Position numbers and translations under genes: made by a program
The notes under the pieces: model-generated
Told to the model about the DNA's origin: nothing
The model's input: only the letters and a program-made list of their open reading frames with translations
Databases searched by the model: none
Shown: in pieces, positions 53,399 through 60,859 of the stretch
Layout: each line of letters begins with the position of its first letter
Position numbering within the stretch: position 1 is the stretch's first letter
Assembly (NCBI GenBank): GCA_028290905.1
Contig: JAQGIW010000065.1
Span: forward strand, 1-60,859
Source: Caulobacteraceae bacterium
GTDB taxonomy: Bacteria > Pseudomonadota > Alphaproteobacteria > Caulobacterales > Caulobacteraceae
DNA: 60,859 nt
Direction of reading: 5' to 3'

Positions 53399-53413
53399 AT
53401 GAGGAGCCGTTCT

Positions 53414-53529
53414 GAATCAACGAGTAGCGACCGCGCCATTGGCATGCCGCTGAGCGAAGCGGCTTGTAGAAGCGTGCTCCGGCGGCGAAGCTTATCGGTT
53501 CATCGCAGCCAACTGAGACGGGTGGCGAA
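53414..53529. repeat. 116-bp direct repeat, copy B
   Basis: Partner of 48360-48475 in the same orientation, 11 mismatches and no gaps. It contains the last codons and stop of the intact gene 53500-54018 (minus strand) and 86 bases downstream. Confidence 0.9.
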
Positions 53530-54018
53530 AAGCCCGGGTCGGCGGCGGCGAAGTCGGCGGATGACCACGTAAGCGCGGCGGCGCAGTCGCCGGACGAACT
53601 CGAGGTGCCTTTGCATGTCGGCGTCGTCGGGGTGGTAGCCGGTTTCGGAAAGCACCAGGGCGCGGCCCTCGAGACTGCGTATGGAGGCGTAGAAACGAAC
53701 GACACGCAGCGCCGTGCGGCGATCGAAGAGGCCGATTGACGAGGCGTTGTTGTTGAACACGACCGTGTCGCCTGGCTGCAACAGGACTTTGAGCAGCTGC
53801 GCGCTGGAAACCTGGCCCGTCATGACGCGGTCGGCGAAGGCCGTTTCGTACTCCATGAGGCGCCTATGCAGGCCCCTGATCTCCGCGAGGATCGCACCCC
53901 TGTACGTCTGACGATCGATCAGCCTCTGATTGCGCTGACTGAGCCGAGAGGTGAGATACCCTGTTGCTCCGCTCAACGCCGCGGACACGACGACGGTGGC
54001 GTACAGCGTTGCTTGCAT
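53500..54018 (-). CDS. Membrane-anchored protein of unknown function
   Basis: 172 residues. One N-terminal hydrophobic helix (LYATVVVSAALSGATGYLTS) is followed by a charged helical domain (RNQRLIDRQTYRGAILAEIRG) and a very Arg-rich C-terminus (RRLRRRAYVVIRRLRRRRPG). I do not recognise a family. The layout suggests a single-pass inner membrane protein with a cytoplasmic helical domain. Its 3' end is present a second time at 48446-48520. Confidence 0.65.
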   Translation of the reverse strand: MQATLYATVVVSAALSGATGYLTSRLSQRNQRLIDRQTYRGAILAEIRGLHRRLMEYETAFADRVMTGQVSSAQLLKVLLQPGDTVVFNNNASSIGLFDRRTALRVVRFYASIRSLEGRALVLSETGYHPDDADMQRHLEFVRRLRRRAYVVIRRLRRRRPGLFATRLSWLR

Positions 54019-54044
54019 GCGTCCGCGATCTCAGCAGCTGCCGG

Positions 54045-55463
54045 CTACGGCGCCCGTTCCACTGGCTGCGCCGCCAGCTCGACCCGCGTCCCAGGGCCGA
54101 CAGTGGTCGAGCCTGGCGCCGGTCCCTCGGCAAGCCGATCGGGACGGCGGAGGTTGGAGGGCCCCTCCGTGATAAGACGCGAACCGCGTTGACCGGTGTA
54201 GTAGCTCCACAGCCACTGCACGCCAACGCGCAGGCGGTTCTGGAGCTGAGGCAGGAAGCCGATGTGGATGAACGCCCAGACCAGCCACGCCAGGCGGCCG
54301 CGCATCCGGACACCAGGCGCCTCGAGCAACGCGAAGTCCTTGCCCACCACAGCCATCGAACCTTTGTCGCGGTAGTGGAAGGGCGCTGGTTCCGAGCCTT
54401 CGGCGACGCGTGCGGCGATCACCTTGCCGACGTAGTCACCCTGCTGCAGCGCGCCCTGCGCTACGCCTGGAACGGCCTTGCCGTTCTCCAAGACACTTGC
54501 AGCGTCACCGATCACGAAAACCCCGGACCCGGGCGACGTCTCCAGGTTGAGACCCACGAGTGCGCGCCCGGCTCGGTCCGTCTGCGCTCCAACCTGGGCC
54601 GATAGGCGCGAGGCGGCGACGCCAGCAGCCCAGATGACGGTAGCCGTAGGCAACAGCTGTCCGGCGACGATGACGCCGCGGTCGTCGATCGCCTCGGCGA
54701 CCGCGCCCGTCCGAACCATGACCCCCAGGCGATTGAGCTGACGGCGCGCCGCGCTGGCGAGGTCCTCGTCGAACGAGGGAAGAATTCGCTTTCCCCCCTC
54801 GAGAAGTACGATCTGCGTCTGCCCAGGATCGATGCGCCTGAAGTCGCGGCGCAGGGTGACCCGCGCCAATTGCGCGATGGTCGCGGCCAGCTCCACCCCC
54901 GTAGGTCCACCGCCCACGATCACAAAGGTCGTCAGCCGACGGCGATCGGCGGAATCGGGGGCCACTTCGGCGAGCTCGTATGCCTTCAGGATCTTCGACC
55001 GGATGACCTCCGCGTCGCTGAGGGTCTTAAGACCGGGCGCATTTTCCGCGAACCCATCGTGGCCGAAGTAGGTCGGCGTGGCGCCCGGGGCGAGGACCAG
55101 GAAGTCAAAGGGGACATCGAAGGCCGCGGCGTCGGAAAGCTGCGCGCGAATCGTGCGGCTCTCGACGTCGATCCCAATGACCTCCGCCATTTGCACCGTC
55201 AGATTGGGCTGCACTTCCGTGAGCTGCCTCAGCGGGGCGGCGATGTCGCTGGGCGCCAGGACGGCGGTCGCCACCTGATAGAGGAGCGGCTGGAAGATCT
55301 GATGGTTGCGCTTGTCGATCAGCACGACGTCGACGTTGGCGCGTCGCAGGCGCTTGGCGGTTGCGACACCTGCGAAACCACCACCGACGATCACCACCCG
55401 GGGGCGTACGTTATTGCTGGCGCGAGCGGGCGGGCCAGTAGAGCGACCTGAAGTCTGGTCCAT
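54045..55463 (-). CDS. ndh: Type II NADH dehydrogenase
   Basis: 472 residues. A membrane-bound flavoprotein that passes electrons from NADH to quinone without pumping protons. FAD site VVIVGGGFAGVATAKRL near residue 23, NADH site FVIVGGGPTGVELAATIAQL near 175, second FAD region GVFVIGDAAS, and the C-terminal membrane-associating stretch WLVWAFIHIGFLPQL and WLWSYYTGQRGSRL typical of NDH-2. About 20 extra residues at the N-terminus and 35 at the C-terminus are Pro/Arg-rich. It lies 24 bases downstream of the hydroxyacyl-CoA dehydrogenase gene on the same strand, so it may belong to that operon. Confidence 0.92.
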   Translation of the reverse strand: MDQTSGRSTGPPARASNNVRPRVVIVGGGFAGVATAKRLRRANVDVVLIDKRNHQIFQPLLYQVATAVLAPSDIAAPLRQLTEVQPNLTVQMAEVIGIDVESRTIRAQLSDAAAFDVPFDFLVLAPGATPTYFGHDGFAENAPGLKTLSDAEVIRSKILKAYELAEVAPDSADRRRLTTFVIVGGGPTGVELAATIAQLARVTLRRDFRRIDPGQTQIVLLEGGKRILPSFDEDLASAARRQLNRLGVMVRTGAVAEAIDDRGVIVAGQLLPTATVIWAAGVAASRLSAQVGAQTDRAGRALVGLNLETSPGSGVFVIGDAASVLENGKAVPGVAQGALQQGDYVGKVIAARVAEGSEPAPFHYRDKGSMAVVGKDFALLEAPGVRMRGRLAWLVWAFIHIGFLPQLQNRLRVGVQWLWSYYTGQRGSRLITEGPSNLRRPDRLAEGPAPGSTTVGPGTRVELAAQPVERAP

Positions 55464-55487
55464 GGCGCGGTCTCCTCTACGAACGGT

Positions 55488-56426
55488 TCACGCGGCCGCG
55501 CGCACCTTCAGCAAGCCCATCAGCTCGCGGTCGCGCTGCTGTTCCAACGACTCGATCGAACGGCTGGCGGCCTCGTCCATGACGCCGGCGGTCACCTTGG
55601 CGCGCAGGTCGGGCGTGATCTGTGGATTGCCAAGGACGCTCCACCAGGCGGTGATCGGGCCGGTGAACTGGTCGAACCAGTGATCGATGCCGCCGGCGCC
55701 GCCGCCGAGGTGGTAGAGCCTAAGTGGGCCCAAGACTCCCCAGCGCAGGCCGGGCCCGTAGGAGACCGCCGCGTCGGCGTCGCCGACGCTGATCACGTCC
55801 TCATTCACGAGATACATCACTTCACGCAGCAGGGCGGCGGCCAGACGGTTGGCGACATGGCCAGGGACTTCCTTCTTGAGTCGGACCGTCCTCTTGCCGA
55901 GCCCGTCGTAGAAGGCCGCGGCGCGGTCGAGGGTCTCCGCCGACGTCTGGGCGCCGCCGACAAGTTCGACCAGCGGAATGAGATGCGGGGGATTGAAGGG
56001 GTGGCCGATGAAGCAGCGCTCCGGATGGTCGGCGCAGGCCTTCTGGATCTCGCTCATCGTGAGGCCGGAAGAGCTCGAGGCGATCAGGGTCGAGGCCGGG
56101 AGCAGCTTGTCCAGCTTGCCGTAAAGCTCGCGCTTGAAGTCGATCCGCTCCGGCCCGTTCTCCTGCACCAGGTCTGCGCCGACCACCGCGTCCTCGAGCT
56201 TTGGCTCGAACCGCAGGCGCTCTCGCGTGGCGCCAGGCGCCAATCCCAGCTCTTGCAGCGCCGGCCAGCACTGATCGACGAAGGTCCGTAACCGGGCTTC
56301 CGCGCCCGGCGCGACGTCGGTGGCGACTACGTCCAGGCCCTTGGCCAGGAACAGGGACGCCCAGCTGGCGCCGATGACGCCCGTACCGATGATGGCGACT
56401 TTGCGGATGGGAGTGTTGGCGGTCAT
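55488..56426 (-). CDS. 3-hydroxyacyl-CoA dehydrogenase family (carnitine dehydrogenase-like)
   Basis: 312 residues. NAD-binding IIGTGVIGASWASLFLAKG at the N-terminus, catalytic-His region CFIGHPFNPPHLIPLVELVGG, and VPGHVANRLAAALLRE. The C-terminal GPGLRWGVLGPLRLYHLGG segment matches the short single-domain group that includes carnitine 3-dehydrogenase and lambda-crystallin/gulonate dehydrogenase, not the two-domain fatty acid enzyme. Placement in an operon with a CaiB-like CoA transferase supports oxidation of a 3-hydroxy acid or its CoA ester. The substrate is not fixed by sequence. Confidence 0.87.
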   Translation of the reverse strand: MTANTPIRKVAIIGTGVIGASWASLFLAKGLDVVATDVAPGAEARLRTFVDQCWPALQELGLAPGATRERLRFEPKLEDAVVGADLVQENGPERIDFKRELYGKLDKLLPASTLIASSSSGLTMSEIQKACADHPERCFIGHPFNPPHLIPLVELVGGAQTSAETLDRAAAFYDGLGKRTVRLKKEVPGHVANRLAAALLREVMYLVNEDVISVGDADAAVSYGPGLRWGVLGPLRLYHLGGGAGGIDHWFDQFTGPITAWWSVLGNPQITPDLRAKVTAGVMDEAASRSIESLEQQRDRELMGLLKVRAAA

Positions 56427-56447
56427 GTCGTGTCTCGCTTTCGAAAG

Positions 56448-57338
56448 TCAGAGGTTGGCGTAGGCGATGCCGGTCAGGTTGCCCTGGGCGAACGCGAGGG
56501 TGCGCTGGGTCTTGCCGTTCAGATCGGAGACGTAGAGCGAGCCAGCAAAATCGGTGACGAACATCCGGTCGCCAGCCAGGTCGAGGGCCACGCCGATACC
56601 TTCCATCAGGTGCGTCACCAGGATTTCGGGCTCAGCCTCCCGGTCGATCGGCGCGCGATTGACGGTGTTGCCGCGCGGAGGGTCGCCGCGGTCGGTCCAG
56701 TAGAGGACCCGGTTCGCCACATCGAGCTCGAGGTCGATAGGTTCCGGGAGGCCGTCCCACAACACTTCGATGTCGGAGCGGTTTGCCGGGCTCTGGCCCT
56801 TGGGCAGGTCGAGGTTCGCGCGGCAGATCCGACCAGCGTCGCCATTGTCCCCGCCCTTCTGCGTCCAGTAGAACTTGCGCGTTATGGGATCGAGGGTAAT
56901 CCCCACGCACCATCGCGTCGGGTCGCGCTGGTCCTCGGCGCCGCGGCCGGTCTCCACCAGGGTCTCGACCTGCGAACCGTCGAGGTTCGCGCGCATCACG
57001 CGCATGCCCTCGCGGTCGCACCAGTAGAGCTTGCCACCAGCCTTATCGAGGTGGATCTGCTTGGGCGTGTGGGTGACGCCCTTTGGGACGATCACCCGGC
57101 GGTTCGCGCCATCTAGATCGGCGTGCTCGATCGAGCCGTCGTCGAGGTTTGGGACGCCCATGTTGGTCCAGTAGATCCGGCCCGCGTCGGCATCGACGAC
57201 GATGCCGTCCGGGAGATGGCAGTCGGTGACGATCGTCTTCCGGTCGGATCCATCCGCGTTCATCGAATGGATGCGGTCGCCGCTCAGTTCGAGGACGAAG
57301 AGGCGACCGGGGCGGGGCGGGGCGGAAGGGTGGGTCAT
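56448..57338 (-). CDS. YWTD-type beta-propeller protein
   Basis: 296 residues built of six repeats of about 43-45 residues, each with a YWTD-like strand: RIYWTNMG, KLYWCDRE, KFYWTQKG, VLYWTDRG, RMFVTDFA. This is the low-density-lipoprotein-receptor class B propeller, also related to SMP-30/gluconolactonases. There is no signal peptide, so it is cytoplasmic. It could be a lactonase-like enzyme or a binding scaffold. It lies between the 3-hydroxyacyl-CoA dehydrogenase and CoA transferase genes in one strand-uniform operon. Confidence 0.8.
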   Translation of the reverse strand: MTHPSAPPRPGRLFVLELSGDRIHSMNADGSDRKTIVTDCHLPDGIVVDADAGRIYWTNMGVPNLDDGSIEHADLDGANRRVIVPKGVTHTPKQIHLDKAGGKLYWCDREGMRVMRANLDGSQVETLVETGRGAEDQRDPTRWCVGITLDPITRKFYWTQKGGDNGDAGRICRANLDLPKGQSPANRSDIEVLWDGLPEPIDLELDVANRVLYWTDRGDPPRGNTVNRAPIDREAEPEILVTHLMEGIGVALDLAGDRMFVTDFAGSLYVSDLNGKTQRTLAFAQGNLTGIAYANL

Positions 57339-57423
57339 GGTGGCTGTCCTTGGTCTGAGGGTCGGGCGGGCGGCGGCCTGGTGGGCCGACCGGCTTGGGC
57401 GGCGCGAGCGAAATTGGGCGGGA

Positions 57424-58647
57424 TCAGGCGGCGCGGCGAGGCTTGGAGGCGATGACGCTGCGCACCTCGAAGTCGTCGATCTCGCCGGGGGCGAAGCCGA
57501 GCTCGGTCAGCACCTCTTCGTTATGCTCGCCGAGCTCCGGCGCGCGCCGAGCAGCCACCTTGTCCACATCATGCACGGTGATCGGACTGCTGATCGTCTC
57601 GCTCAGATGGCCGCCGGCGTCGGCGAGCGGCACGACGATGTTGTTGCTTCTGAGCTGCGGATCGCGGCTGGCCTCGGTCGGCGAATGTACGGCGCCATAG
57701 GTGACGTGCTCCGCGTCGAGCGCTTGCGCCCAGTAGGCCATGGGGTGCGCCCCGAACGCCGCATTGAGGATCGCCGTCACAGCGGCGGCGTTCTCGGTCA
57801 CCTTGGTGGCGTCGGCGAAGCGCGGATCGGCCAGCAGATCGCTGCGACCAAGCGCCTTCGTCAGCGCCGGCCATTTGTCGGGCGGGACCAAGAGCACGAA
57901 CCAGACGTCGTCGGCCGTGCGGTAGAGGTTCGACAGGGGGTTGGGCGGATTGACCTGGTCGTGCAGAGGGTAGAAACGCGCGCCGGCCAGGGCGCCCTGG
58001 ACCACGACACCGCTCGCCCAGACGCCCTGCGCCAGCAGCGAGGTGGTCACATAGCTGCCTTTGCCCGTGCGCTCGCGGCGGTAGAGCCCGGTCACGATCG
58101 CCGAGAAGAGCCCGACCGCGGTGGCGTGGTCGCCGCTGCCCGAGATCGGCATCGTCGGCGCCGTTCCCGCGTCGTGCGTCATCGCCAGCAGGCCGCTGCG
58201 CGCCCAGTAGGCCGTGAGGTCGAAGCCGGGCAGCTGCGCATCCGGACCGGCGTCGCCGAAACCGGTCACGTCGGCATAGATGAGCCGCGGGTTGAATTTC
58301 GCGACGTCGGCGTAACCGAGTCCGAGGCGTTCGCGCGCCGGATGCGGCGTATTGACGATCATCACGTCCGCCCAGCGGGCAAGGCGTTCGATGATCTGCC
58401 GCGCCTCGGGCGACTTGAGATCGACCGAGATGCCGCGCTTGTTGCGGTTGTCGAGGTGCCACGGATAGTTGTCGTCCGCCATCGGCTGCGGAGGAACGCG
58501 GTAGCCAATGCGCCAGGTGTCGCCATTGGGCGGCTCGACCTTGATCACGTCCGCGCCGAAGTCCGCGAGAATGACGGCGGCGGCGGGGCCGGCGATGAAG
58601 CTTGCTAGGTCGACGACCTTCAAGCCGGAGAAAATGTTGTCGGTCAT
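57424..58647 (-). CDS. CaiB/BaiF-type (class III) CoA transferase
   Basis: 407 residues. It moves CoA between carboxylic acids through an aspartyl-CoA intermediate. LKVVDLASFIAGPAAA, FGADVIKVEPPNGDTWR and the catalytic Asp in LPGFDLTAYWARSG are all family hallmarks. The next closest activities are carnitine, formyl- and succinyl-CoA transferases. With the dehydrogenase and hydratase genes it should activate the pathway acid. Confidence 0.92.
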   Translation of the reverse strand: MTDNIFSGLKVVDLASFIAGPAAAVILADFGADVIKVEPPNGDTWRIGYRVPPQPMADDNYPWHLDNRNKRGISVDLKSPEARQIIERLARWADVMIVNTPHPARERLGLGYADVAKFNPRLIYADVTGFGDAGPDAQLPGFDLTAYWARSGLLAMTHDAGTAPTMPISGSGDHATAVGLFSAIVTGLYRRERTGKGSYVTTSLLAQGVWASGVVVQGALAGARFYPLHDQVNPPNPLSNLYRTADDVWFVLLVPPDKWPALTKALGRSDLLADPRFADATKVTENAAAVTAILNAAFGAHPMAYWAQALDAEHVTYGAVHSPTEASRDPQLRSNNIVVPLADAGGHLSETISSPITVHDVDKVAARRAPELGEHNEEVLTELGFAPGEIDDFEVRSVIASKPRRAA

Positions 58648-58704
58648 GCGTTGGGTCTTTCAAATCGGGATTGTCGGAGTGATCGCGCTGGCGGGGCCGG
58701 CGTC

Positions 58705-59508
58705 TCAGCGGCCTTGGAAGGCTGCAGCGCGCTTCTCGAGGAAGGCCGCGGCGCCCTCGGCCTTGTCTGCGGTGCCGGCGCAGACACCGAACAAGGCCGC
58801 TTCGAGCGCCAGGCCTTCCGCCTGGTCGCCGTTGAACCCGCGGTTCACGGCGTCGAGCGCGTAGCTGACGGCGATCGGCGCATTGGCGAAGATCTCGGCC
58901 AGGATCGCCTCGGCGCGCGCGATCAGGTCCGCGGCGGGCACGACCTCGTTGACGAGACCGATGCGCCACGCCTCGGCGGCGTCGATCGTCCCGCCTGTCA
59001 GGATCAGCTGCAGGGCGCGGCCCTTGCCGACAAGGCGGGGGAGCCGCTGCGTGCCGCCGCCGCCGGGAAGCAAGCCCAGCTTCACCTCCGGCTGTCCGAA
59101 GCGCGCGTGCTCCGACGCGATGCGGATCGTGCACGCCATGGCCGTCTCGCACCCGCCGCCGAGCGCGAAACCATTGATCGCGGCGATCACCGGCTTGCCG
59201 AGGCCCTCGACCAGGTCCAGCACCGACTGACCGAACCGGCTGGATTGCTCCGCCTCGAACGGTGAGACCCGCGCGAGCTCGGCGATGTCGGCGCCGGCGA
59301 TGAAGGCCCGATCCCCCGCGCCGGTCAGGATGACGCCACGGATGCCGGCGTCGGCGCGGGCGTCCTCGAAGGCGGCCTTCAGGTCGCGCCAGGTCGGCGT
59401 GTTGAGCGCGTTCAGGACCTTCGGCCGGTTCACGGTCACGTAGGCGACCGGACCTTTCTTGGCGTAGATCAGGTTCTCGAAGGCGAGAGCGAGGGGCATT
59501 TCGTCCAC
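58705..59508 (-). CDS. Enoyl-CoA hydratase (crotonase family)
   Basis: 267 residues from GTG at 59508, chosen because AGGAG lies eight bases upstream; ATG at 59499 is an alternative. Crotonase motifs: AFIAGADIAEL (oxyanion hole), GFALGGGCETAMACT and FGQPEVKLGLLPGGGGTQRL, with both catalytic glutamates present. It hydrates a trans-2-enoyl-CoA, the product expected from the neighbouring acyl-CoA dehydrogenase. It is separated by 57 bases from the CoA transferase gene. Confidence 0.92.
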   Translation of the reverse strand: MDEMPLALAFENLIYAKKGPVAYVTVNRPKVLNALNTPTWRDLKAAFEDARADAGIRGVILTGAGDRAFIAGADIAELARVSPFEAEQSSRFGQSVLDLVEGLGKPVIAAINGFALGGGCETAMACTIRIASEHARFGQPEVKLGLLPGGGGTQRLPRLVGKGRALQLILTGGTIDAAEAWRIGLVNEVVPAADLIARAEAILAEIFANAPIAVSYALDAVNRGFNGDQAEGLALEAALFGVCAGTADKAEGAAAFLEKRAAAFQGR

Positions 59509-59547
59509 GGGCCGCACTCCTGGCGTGGGTTGGTTGAGGGTTCCGCG

Positions 59548-60753
59548 CTAGACGAAGGCGCTGAGGCCGGTGATCACCTTGCCGACGATCAGGTTCTGCA
59601 TCTGGAAGGTGCCTTCGTAGGAATAGAGACCCTCGGCGTCGGCGAAGAACCTGGCGACGTTGTAGTCGACGACGATGCCGTTGCCGCCGAACAGCTCGCG
59701 GGCCCAGCTGACCGTCTCGCGCATCTTGGCCGTGCAGAACGCCTTGGCGAGCGAGGCGTGGTGGTCCAGGAGCTTTCCCTCGTCGTCCAGCTGCGAGAGG
59801 CGCAGCATCATGGTCTGGCAGGCGGTGACGTTGGCGAGCATTTTGGCCAGCAGGTCCTGCACCATCTGGAACGAGCCGATCGGCTTGCCGAATTGCTTGC
59901 GCTCCTTAGCGTAGGCCAGCGCGTGCTCGAAAGCGCCCATCTGGCAGCCGGTGGCGATCCAGGCGACGGCGTAACGCGTCATCCTGAGGACCCGCGCCGT
60001 GTCGCGGAAAGAGTTGGCCGACTGCAGGCGGTTCGCCTCGGCGATGCGGCAGTCCTTGAGGGTGATGAGGCCGTTCTGCACGACCTTCAGGGCGATCTTG
60101 TGCTCGATCTTCTCGACGCTGAAGCCGGGCGTCGTCTTGTTCTCGACGATGAAACCCTTGACCTGGTTGTCGGCCACATCGCGCGCCCAGATAATCGAGA
60201 CGTCGCACCAGGGCGCATTGCCGATCCACTTCTTCTGGCCGTTCAGGATCCAGGTGTCGCCCTCGCGCTTGGCCGTGGTCAGCAGGCCGCCGCCCGTGCC
60301 CGAGCCCACCAGCGGCTCAGTCAGGCCGAAGCAGCCGATCTTCTCCATCCGCGCCATCGGCGGGAGCCAAGTCTGCTTCTGCGCCTCCGAGCCGTCGAGA
60401 TAGATCGACCCCATGGCGAGGCCGTCGTGGACCCCGAAGAAGGTGGCGATGGAGGGATCGGTGCGCGCCAGCTCCATCATGACGAAGCCGAAGAGCTGCT
60501 GGCTGCCGCCCCGGCAGCCGTAGCCCTCGAGGCCCAGCCCGCCGATGCCGAGTTCGCCGAACGCCGGCAGTAGCTCGAACGGGAAGGCGTCCTCGGCCCA
60601 GTACTTGTTGATGACCGGGGCGACTTTGGTCTCCATGAAGGTCCGGACCTGCTTCAAGGTCGCGAGTTCGGTGGGCGAAAGGGTTTCCGTGATCTCGTAG
60701 AAGTCGCTCACCGGGACCGCGTCGGTCTTGGGCGGTTGGGACATGTCGTTCAT
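59548..60753 (-). CDS. Acyl-CoA dehydrogenase (glutaryl-CoA dehydrogenase-like)
   Basis: 401 residues from the ATG at 60753 (GAGGAA six bases upstream). FAD-dependent flavoprotein; substrate-side motif CFGLTEPLVGSGTGGG, the flavin strand WILNGQKKWIGNA, AKERKQFGKPIGSFQMVQ, and the catalytic-base region SYEGTFQMQNLIVGKVITG with Glu as in glutaryl-CoA dehydrogenase. It is first in the minus-strand operon: dehydrogenase, hydratase, CoA transferase, propeller, hydroxyacyl-CoA dehydrogenase, perhaps NDH-2. Confidence 0.93.
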   Translation of the reverse strand: MNDMSQPPKTDAVPVSDFYEITETLSPTELATLKQVRTFMETKVAPVINKYWAEDAFPFELLPAFGELGIGGLGLEGYGCRGGSQQLFGFVMMELARTDPSIATFFGVHDGLAMGSIYLDGSEAQKQTWLPPMARMEKIGCFGLTEPLVGSGTGGGLLTTAKREGDTWILNGQKKWIGNAPWCDVSIIWARDVADNQVKGFIVENKTTPGFSVEKIEHKIALKVVQNGLITLKDCRIAEANRLQSANSFRDTARVLRMTRYAVAWIATGCQMGAFEHALAYAKERKQFGKPIGSFQMVQDLLAKMLANVTACQTMMLRLSQLDDEGKLLDHHASLAKAFCTAKMRETVSWARELFGGNGIVVDYNVARFFADAEGLYSYEGTFQMQNLIVGKVITGLSAFV

Positions 60754-60859
60754 CGGTCTTCCTCGTTGACTCGCATGGCCCGCGTTTTCGGGGCCTTCGC
60801 TCATGGACCCCGGGAGATGAAATCCAGTCGTCGCGGTGAGATCGCTAAGGCTGTTTTGC

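Overview
The window reads as chromosomal DNA of a high-GC alphaproteobacterium, most likely Caulobacterales (Phenylobacterium/Caulobacter-like). This rests on strong G/C bias at third codon positions, PEP-CTERM and PEPxxWA-CTERM surface proteins, a HutF/HutG-type histidine pathway, a FlmG-like TPR-glycosyltransferase architecture, and many ATGA/GTGA translationally coupled gene pairs. The placement is an inference; no rRNA or other phylogenetic marker is present.

Layout. 1-2.4 kb: Rieske ring-hydroxylating oxygenase alpha subunit followed by two SnoaL/NTF2-fold genes, the last cut by the window edge. 2.6-7.1 kb: Tat-exported class A beta-lactamase, transglutaminase-like protein, DUF899 protein, metallophosphoesterase and an alpha/beta hydrolase. 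7.2-9.1 kb: a stand-alone protein with an N-terminal SLOG-type nucleotide-binding domain and four membrane segments resembling SLATT effectors. 9.3-12.1 kb: a PKMT-like methyltransferase and a PEP-CTERM aspartyl-protease-like protein. 12.4-15.1 kb: a MaoC / CoA-ester lyase / thiolase set. 15.3-22.8 kb: complete histidine utilisation locus, hutFC and hutIHGU, divergent around a perfect 16-bp palindrome that is the evident HutC operator. 23.0 kb: a second PEP-CTERM protein ending in a strong terminator. 23.9-30.3 kb: an archaic chaperone-usher pilus operon (pilin, chaperone, usher, second pilin) that continues with a one-base overlap into a TPR-glycosyltransferase. 30.5-31.9 kb: a winged-helix protein and CDP-diacylglycerol pyrophosphatase.

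At 31.94-32.00 kb lies a 62-nt 3' fragment of tRNA-Val(GAC), the classic footprint of integration into a tRNA gene. Its orientation places any island to its right. The rest of the window holds: a tandem pair of very large winged-helix/STAND-ATPase/TPR regulators (32.5-38.2 kb); heme O synthase and pyruvate oxidase; an AraC-EmrA-EmrB-NodT-LuxR efflux operon (41.0-47.4 kb); an acetoacetate decarboxylase-family gene; a YtcA-HlyD-FUSC-TolC efflux operon (48.6-53.4 kb) bracketed by 116-bp direct repeats; NDH-2; and an acyl-CoA operon (acyl-CoA dehydrogenase, enoyl-CoA hydratase, CaiB-type CoA transferase, YWTD beta-propeller, 3-hydroxyacyl-CoA dehydrogenase; 55.5-60.8 kb).

The three most promising novelties are the SLOG-4TM protein as a possible one-gene conflict effector, the pilus operon carrying its own putative glycosyltransferase, and the repeat-bracketed efflux cassette inside what may be a tRNA-Val-associated island. 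All functions come from reading motifs in translations; no database search was run.
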